A stretch of DNA of 64,000 nucleotides from Antennarius striatus (lineage: Eukaryota > Chordata > Actinopteri > Lophiiformes > Antennariidae). The position numbers were made by a program, and so were the translations under genes. This document shows, piece after piece, positions 59,350 through 64,000 of the stretch. Positions within the stretch are counted from its first letter, which is position 1; each line of letters starts with the position of its first letter. The notes beneath the pieces are model-generated. The model was not told the DNA's origin. It searched no databases and saw only the letters and a list, made by a program, of their open reading frames with translations. The stretch spans positions 6,795,501-6,859,500 of the forward strand of contig NC_090795.1 of NCBI RefSeq assembly GCF_040054535.1. Reading direction: 5' to 3'.

Positions 59350-61830
59350 ATGAAAGGGTGAGTGTAACCTTTTGAATCACGAATAAGTAGCTTAGCGCGA
59401 CTAAAGTTTTTCATGTCTATTTTTTTTCTACAAGGGGAGGCGGGGAGGAGACGTCGAGGCTAGCTAGCTTGCTACGCTACTTTTATTTAGGTTTAGGACG
59501 AAACATACATATGACAGCACAATTACTACAAATGTTTTCGCACCGATAGTCTTGTTGAGTTGAGACGCGTGTCTGTCCGAACTGATAGCGACAAGCAAAG
59601 CTAACATGCTAGCTGCAATTTGGAAGCTGAGTCAGTAAGCCCACCTTAGCCAAGCTATAGAGGCAGACCTTGACTCCCATGTAAATTCTGTTCTCTTCAA
59701 ATACAACATATGAATTTCTGCAGCAGTAAGGAGTAAAGTCAATTAACGTAACGTAAAGACGAGTGACCGTATTATTACAAGACCTGACATCAACTCCAGA
59801 GTTTGTACCAGCTTGTTTTGTGTAACCTGACATGTGTGAACCAACTTAAACGCACATTAGCAGTAATGTTGTAACGCATTTTGAATTAAGAACTTCATCT
59901 TTTTTAATTATTCGGGTAAAATTTCACAGATATTCTAGTTGTAAGTGTACTGATGCTGGCACTGTAAACACGTGATCAACAGCTGTTTTTTTGGATGTGT
60001 AGTCTCCTATAAATACCTCAAGTGAACCCTGTCAACCACACACACTGGATAGTTGTGCTTTTTTCACTTAGCTGCATACTTCCAAGTTACTGTAATGACT
60101 TGATTTTAACAAGTGTTATAGCTGTTTTAAGTAATCGCAAGCTTCACGTCTATGTGTTGTTGGAAGGCAGATTTAGTATGGTTTTGTCTGGTACCAGGAA
60201 GTATTGTGCAGCCTGTCATTGCACTGTGTGATACTCAAACTTAATCTGAATTGTTTGTCCTGATTTTGAGATATGATGGAAGGACTGCAACTTTATGATT
60301 TAAAAAAACCCAACTATTATACCATCATAAGTTTTGTAAATCAACTTAAAAGTTTATGTTTAATATGCATAAATATAACAAACATTTGTTGTTACTGAAA
60401 TTAGCACAGGAAAGGCATAATGTCATATTTGGGAACTGGAAGAGGTCCGCTTATTTTTTTTTTTTTTAAAAACTTAAACGTAAACCTAATTTTCAGTCAG
60501 TTGAGTAATTAAAGTGGTTGATAGCTCCAGATTCAGAGTCACTGTTTATTCAGTGAAGACAGTGTATTATGGCAGGGTTGTTTGTTTTTTTCGAGTACTC
60601 TTGATTCTTAAGCAAAATTCCAAAGTTACCAAATACCTGTTTCATTTTTATGACATTACGATTCAAATGATCCTTAACAATTTGACTGTTCATTTGACCG
60701 TTTTGCTCTTGTTCCAGTAGCCGGATCGAGCTGGGGGATGTTACACCCCACAACATTAAGCAGCTGAAGCGCCTGAACCAGGTCATTTTCCCTGTGAGCT
60801 ACAATGACAAGTTTTACAAAGATGTGTTGGAAGTTGGTGAGCTTGCAAAGCTAGGTAAGTACCATCACGTACATTCCTGCTCCAACATTCCTGGAAACAA
60901 TTGTTAAGAAAATCACAAAGCTAGTTTATTTCTTAAATAACATATTAAAGGGGAAGTCAGACTTCAATTCTTAGTCACTGAATCATTTTGGATTTTGCAA
61001 CGCCATGCATCCATATGCATGTCCTTATTGATTGCACTGTCATGAAACTTTCACATTTCCACCCTCGGCAGCCAGTCATGTCTTTGTAATGCAGATTAGT
61101 GAAGATTCCCTCTTTTTTGACATTTAAATCTTTCTTCCTCTGTCATTCAGCATACTTCAATGACATTGCAGTGGGTGCTGTGTGCTGCAGAGTTGACCAC
61201 TCACAGAACCAGAAGAGGCTGTACATTATGACACTCGGCTGTCTAGCCCCTTACCGTAGACTTGGAATTGGTAAGGAGTTCCTTGTCTTGAGATGATGTT
61301 GCAGTGCATCTTGCAATCTTGTGTTTCATTGGTCTGACTTACCCTTTGTATTTTGTTTTCAGGTACAAAGATGCTGAATCATGTGCTTAACATATGTGAG
61401 AAGGACGGCACTTTTGACAATATTTACCTGTGAGTGTATAAAAGCAGAAGATGCATGAAACATTTTTGTTGGTGATCTGATTCTGCATTGAGAACATGGT
61501 TTCAATTTAGATTACTGGTAATTTTAAAAAAAATTAACAAAAACTGATCAGTTTTGCAGATTATTTCATCTTGAGTGTGAAAATAATTCATTCCATTGTT
61601 ACTTTTTGTTTTAGCACTATTACTGACTAACTTACTTTATTCCCTCCCACAGTCATGTGCAGATCAGCAATGAGTCAGCAATTTACTTTTACCAGAAGTT
61701 TGGCTTTGAGATCATCGAAACAAAAAAGAATTACTACAAGAGGATAGAGCCCGCAGATGCCCATGTGTTGCAGAAGAGTCTGCGCAGCCCATGTGCGGTG
61801 CCCACCGGAGAGCTTCAGAAGGCAGAGTAG
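59350..61830 (+). CDS. NAA50: NAA50, N-alpha-acetyltransferase 50
   Basis: A GNAT-fold acetyltransferase (also San, NatE catalytic subunit) that acetylates the N terminus of proteins starting with methionine, works with the ribosomal NatA complex, and is needed for sister chromatid cohesion. Five coding exons: 59350-59357, 60718-60854, 61151-61270, 61363-61429 and 61653-61830, giving 169 residues, the human length. The first coding exon is only 8 nt (ATG AAA GG), which with exon 2 gives MKGSRIELG as in human. The acetyl-CoA loop RRLGIG is at 84-89. The catalytic residues Tyr73 and His112 of the human enzyme fall at the same positions. Residues 1-150 are nearly identical to human, while the last 18 differ. 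The 3' UTR is about 1.2 kb. Transcription is divergent from ATP6V1A. Confidence 0.98.
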
Positions 61831-63025
61831 GGGCAGAGCTTTTGGAAAGAGCAGATGTGCCTGCCGCCACAGAAACAGAACTGTGACATGTGCCCCAGGG
61901 TCAACACATTCAACACTTTCTACAAAGGACACTAAAAAGAGAAAACAAATTTAAAGTACAAAAAATGCTGCATTTATTTTACAAAGTCGTCCCCTTTAAT
62001 TTATTTCATATTTTGTTCTTCATACAAAAGATTGGAAAATGTCAAAAAGCTCGAGTCTCCAAGTTCAGTTTTAGATTCGGTGATGGGGAGTTTGTAGTGT
62101 GTTCAAATCATTCGGTTTGTGTTTGAGTTGTTTTATGCAATTATAAAGCTAATGGGGGCATATCTATACTGTTGAACAACAGAAGTTGGTTTGAAACTGT
62201 AAAAGTTTTTGAAAAACTATCACTGATACACATGTCCCAGGTGGTCAGCTTGGAGTGATGCTTTGAGTTGTTACGTGGAACAATTGAGACTATTCCCTTG
62301 CCATGGGATTTGTGTCTGACAAGTTTGTTTATGTCATGCGCAAAGGGAAAAGCAGAAATCCATCTCTTCATTACAGGAAGAAGGAAGGCTCAACGGTTCT
62401 GAGGTGGTGGGAAAACGTGTTCACCACTCATAATTTTTGAATAACTTTGTTTTCCAGCCTGATAATTTAATTCCTCTTCAACTGTTCTTTTTATTTCTTG
62501 CATACTGATGGCAAACGGTTCAGAGGTTCTCCTGGGGTTATTAAAAAAAATGAAAATATTTCTGAAAGACAAACTATTGTATTGAATGTGCAGCAAAGGG
62601 TGTTCTGCATTTGTGAGGGATGCTCAAATAACAGTGTATTGGTTGATGGAAATAAGATTTGGGCATTAGCTTCAGGAGAAATTTAAAGGTGTCTGAGAGA
62701 CATCTTAACCTTATTGTCTTTGGAAACTTATGCAGCCAATCGCTGGAAATAGTCTCAAACTTCCTGGCTCAGCTGGCTACTGTTACTCATGCCTTCATTA
62801 GGTTTAAAGTTTGATGTTCTGCAGAGGCTGGAAGTTTTGGTATGGTCTTTTGAACAGTGTTTTACCCCAAGGAAGCTCTGACCCCTCTGCATGCAAGGAG
62901 AGTTGTCCTCTTCTTTGTAGTATAAGCATGTTTTTCCTTTGAAGAACTTTTATCTTTTCTGGAGCTCTATATTGTAAGACTTTTTAACGTCTGAATAAAG
63001 GAATTACTATTTGCAGTAAAAATTA
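61831..63025 (+). other. NAA50 3' UTR
   Basis: After the TAG at 61,828-61,830 no exon is visible until the USF3 promoter. A canonical AATAAA at 62,994-62,999 marks a probable end near 63,015-63,025. Short open frames in this stretch have no family resemblance. Confidence 0.65.
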
Positions 63026-63159
63026 TTGTGGATCTCTTCTGCTTCATGTATGTGGTGTATGTGGCTTCACTAAAATACACAAGTTTATGCTGTAAAATCA
63101 AATCACTTACTACGTATTATACCCCCACAGCATGTCCAAGTAAACCCGACCCTGAATGC

Positions 63160-63366
63160 CCCTTTGAGCAGCCCAATTGGTTGAAATTCGCAACATGTGA
63201 AATGTGATTGGTCGCCATCTCCGCTAAGGCCCGCCCTTTACCGCTCTTAGTTAGGTGGAGCAAGATTGTTTTGAGAGATGAGCTGAATGCCTTGCTTGCT
63301 TTCTAGTGGACTCCCATCTCAAAGTTGTTGCTGGGACTGACCGCCTCCAAAATGCAGAGAGTAGAG
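63160..63366 (+). promoter_or_regulatory. USF3 promoter and non-coding first exon
   Basis: Two CCAAT-box (NF-Y) sites appear, at 63,173-63,180 (CCAATTGG) and as ATTGG at 63,207-63,211, followed by a GC-box-like CCCGCCC near 63,230. A strong donor (GTAGAG/gtgagtg) follows 63,366. The exon before it would be the 5' UTR exon of USF3. It contains an ATG at 63,352. Confidence 0.6.
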
Positions 63367-63956
63367 GTGAGTGGGAACTGTCGTCTGTTTACGGAATTTA
63401 TACAACAGGGACGTGAAGAAATAACCCGTGAACTTGCCTCACAATTATGTCGGTAACGGCAAAGAGCTAATACAGCTATTAGCCTGCGAGCTATCAGAAA
63501 GCTAGCTGAACATGGAATTGCCAATGTTTCTGTTTTTTGTTGTAGCTGAGCGATGGGAGATTTATCTGATCGTCATTCTGTAAGCGTTAGGATCAGAAAT
63601 ACCAACTGATCACGCCATTGTTAAACGATCTGCAATTGTGGTGTAGTCTATCGCTAACATAGTTTAGGTTAGCTGCGAAGCTAATTATGTTAATCTACAC
63701 CCCACTGCAGTTTGTTAGCATGTAGTAATTTAGTTGTTAGAAGGTTCGATTGATCTATTATAAGGTCTTTTGACTGTCTTGTGCAAAATTACATGTCATT
63801 ATTGTAACTGAGTACTTATAGGGTGTCATACTTTTCAACTGTCGTCATATTGATGTCAAATATTTTATGTTTTCGTTGCAGGACAGAAACAGAAAGGAAT
63901 TAGGTTCCACCTGTTAAATGTGTTGACCTTATCATACAGGCAGCTGTTAGTACAGG

Positions 63957-64000
63957 ATGCCAGAGATGACTGAAACTCAGACACCTGGTCGTAAACCCAA
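63957..64000 (+). CDS. USF3: USF3, bHLH transcription factor (5' end only)
   Basis: The last 44 bases open a frame MPEMTETQTPGRKP, which matches the distinctive start of vertebrate USF3 (KIAA2018), a very large basic helix-loop-helix protein. Its position beside NAA50 on the same strand as in human supports the call. The basic region and helix-loop-helix lie beyond the window edge. The exon containing this ATG starts after an AG at 63,881 (ttcgttgcag), or possibly at 63,939 (atcatacag). Only 14 codons are visible, so function cannot be judged here. Confidence 0.85.
   Translation, partial: MPEMTETQTPGRKP

Overview
The window is vertebrate nuclear DNA, almost certainly from a ray-finned fish and probably a spiny-rayed (acanthomorph) teleost. 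The coding exons are short, have GT-AG introns, and encode proteins that align along their whole length with well-known vertebrate families. The introns are compact, and several dispersed repeats are of kinds common in teleosts. There are no bacterial operons, phage genes or CRISPR arrays. I assembled seven genes exon by exon by matching reading frame, splice sites and family sequence; every exon length is frame-consistent.

Layout: 1-13,995 is a gene-free flank. QTRT2 (minus, 13,996-23,015) and CCDC191 (plus, 23,777-34,157) are divergent across a roughly 760-bp shared promoter. ZDHHC23 (minus, 34,890-37,469) converges on CCDC191. GRAMD1C (minus, 41,189-50,293) and ATP6V1A (minus, 51,957-56,404) follow. 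ATP6V1A and NAA50 (plus, 59,350-61,830) are head to head. The first coding codons of USF3 (plus, from 63,957) run off the right edge. The order and orientations match, inverted, the human 3q13.2-q13.31 block USF3-NAA50-ATP6V1A-GRAMD1C-ZDHHC23-CCDC191-QTRT2. In human the next gene is DRD3, but I could not find a DRD3 exon in the left flank.

The genes do not form one pathway. They cover tRNA queuosine modification (QTRT2), a coiled-coil protein with SFI1-like tryptophan repeats (CCDC191), protein palmitoylation (ZDHHC23), ER to plasma membrane sterol transfer (GRAMD1C), the V-ATPase catalytic subunit (ATP6V1A), N-terminal acetylation (NAA50) and a bHLH transcription factor (USF3).

I see no new multi-gene system. 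The observations most worth following are SFI1-type centrin-binding-like repeats in CCDC191, a likely internal promoter of GRAMD1C carrying two ZNF143-type motifs, retention of an nNOS-PDZ-like tail in ZDHHC23, a perfect 45-bp foldback in a GRAMD1C intron, and a possible uORF in the USF3 leader.
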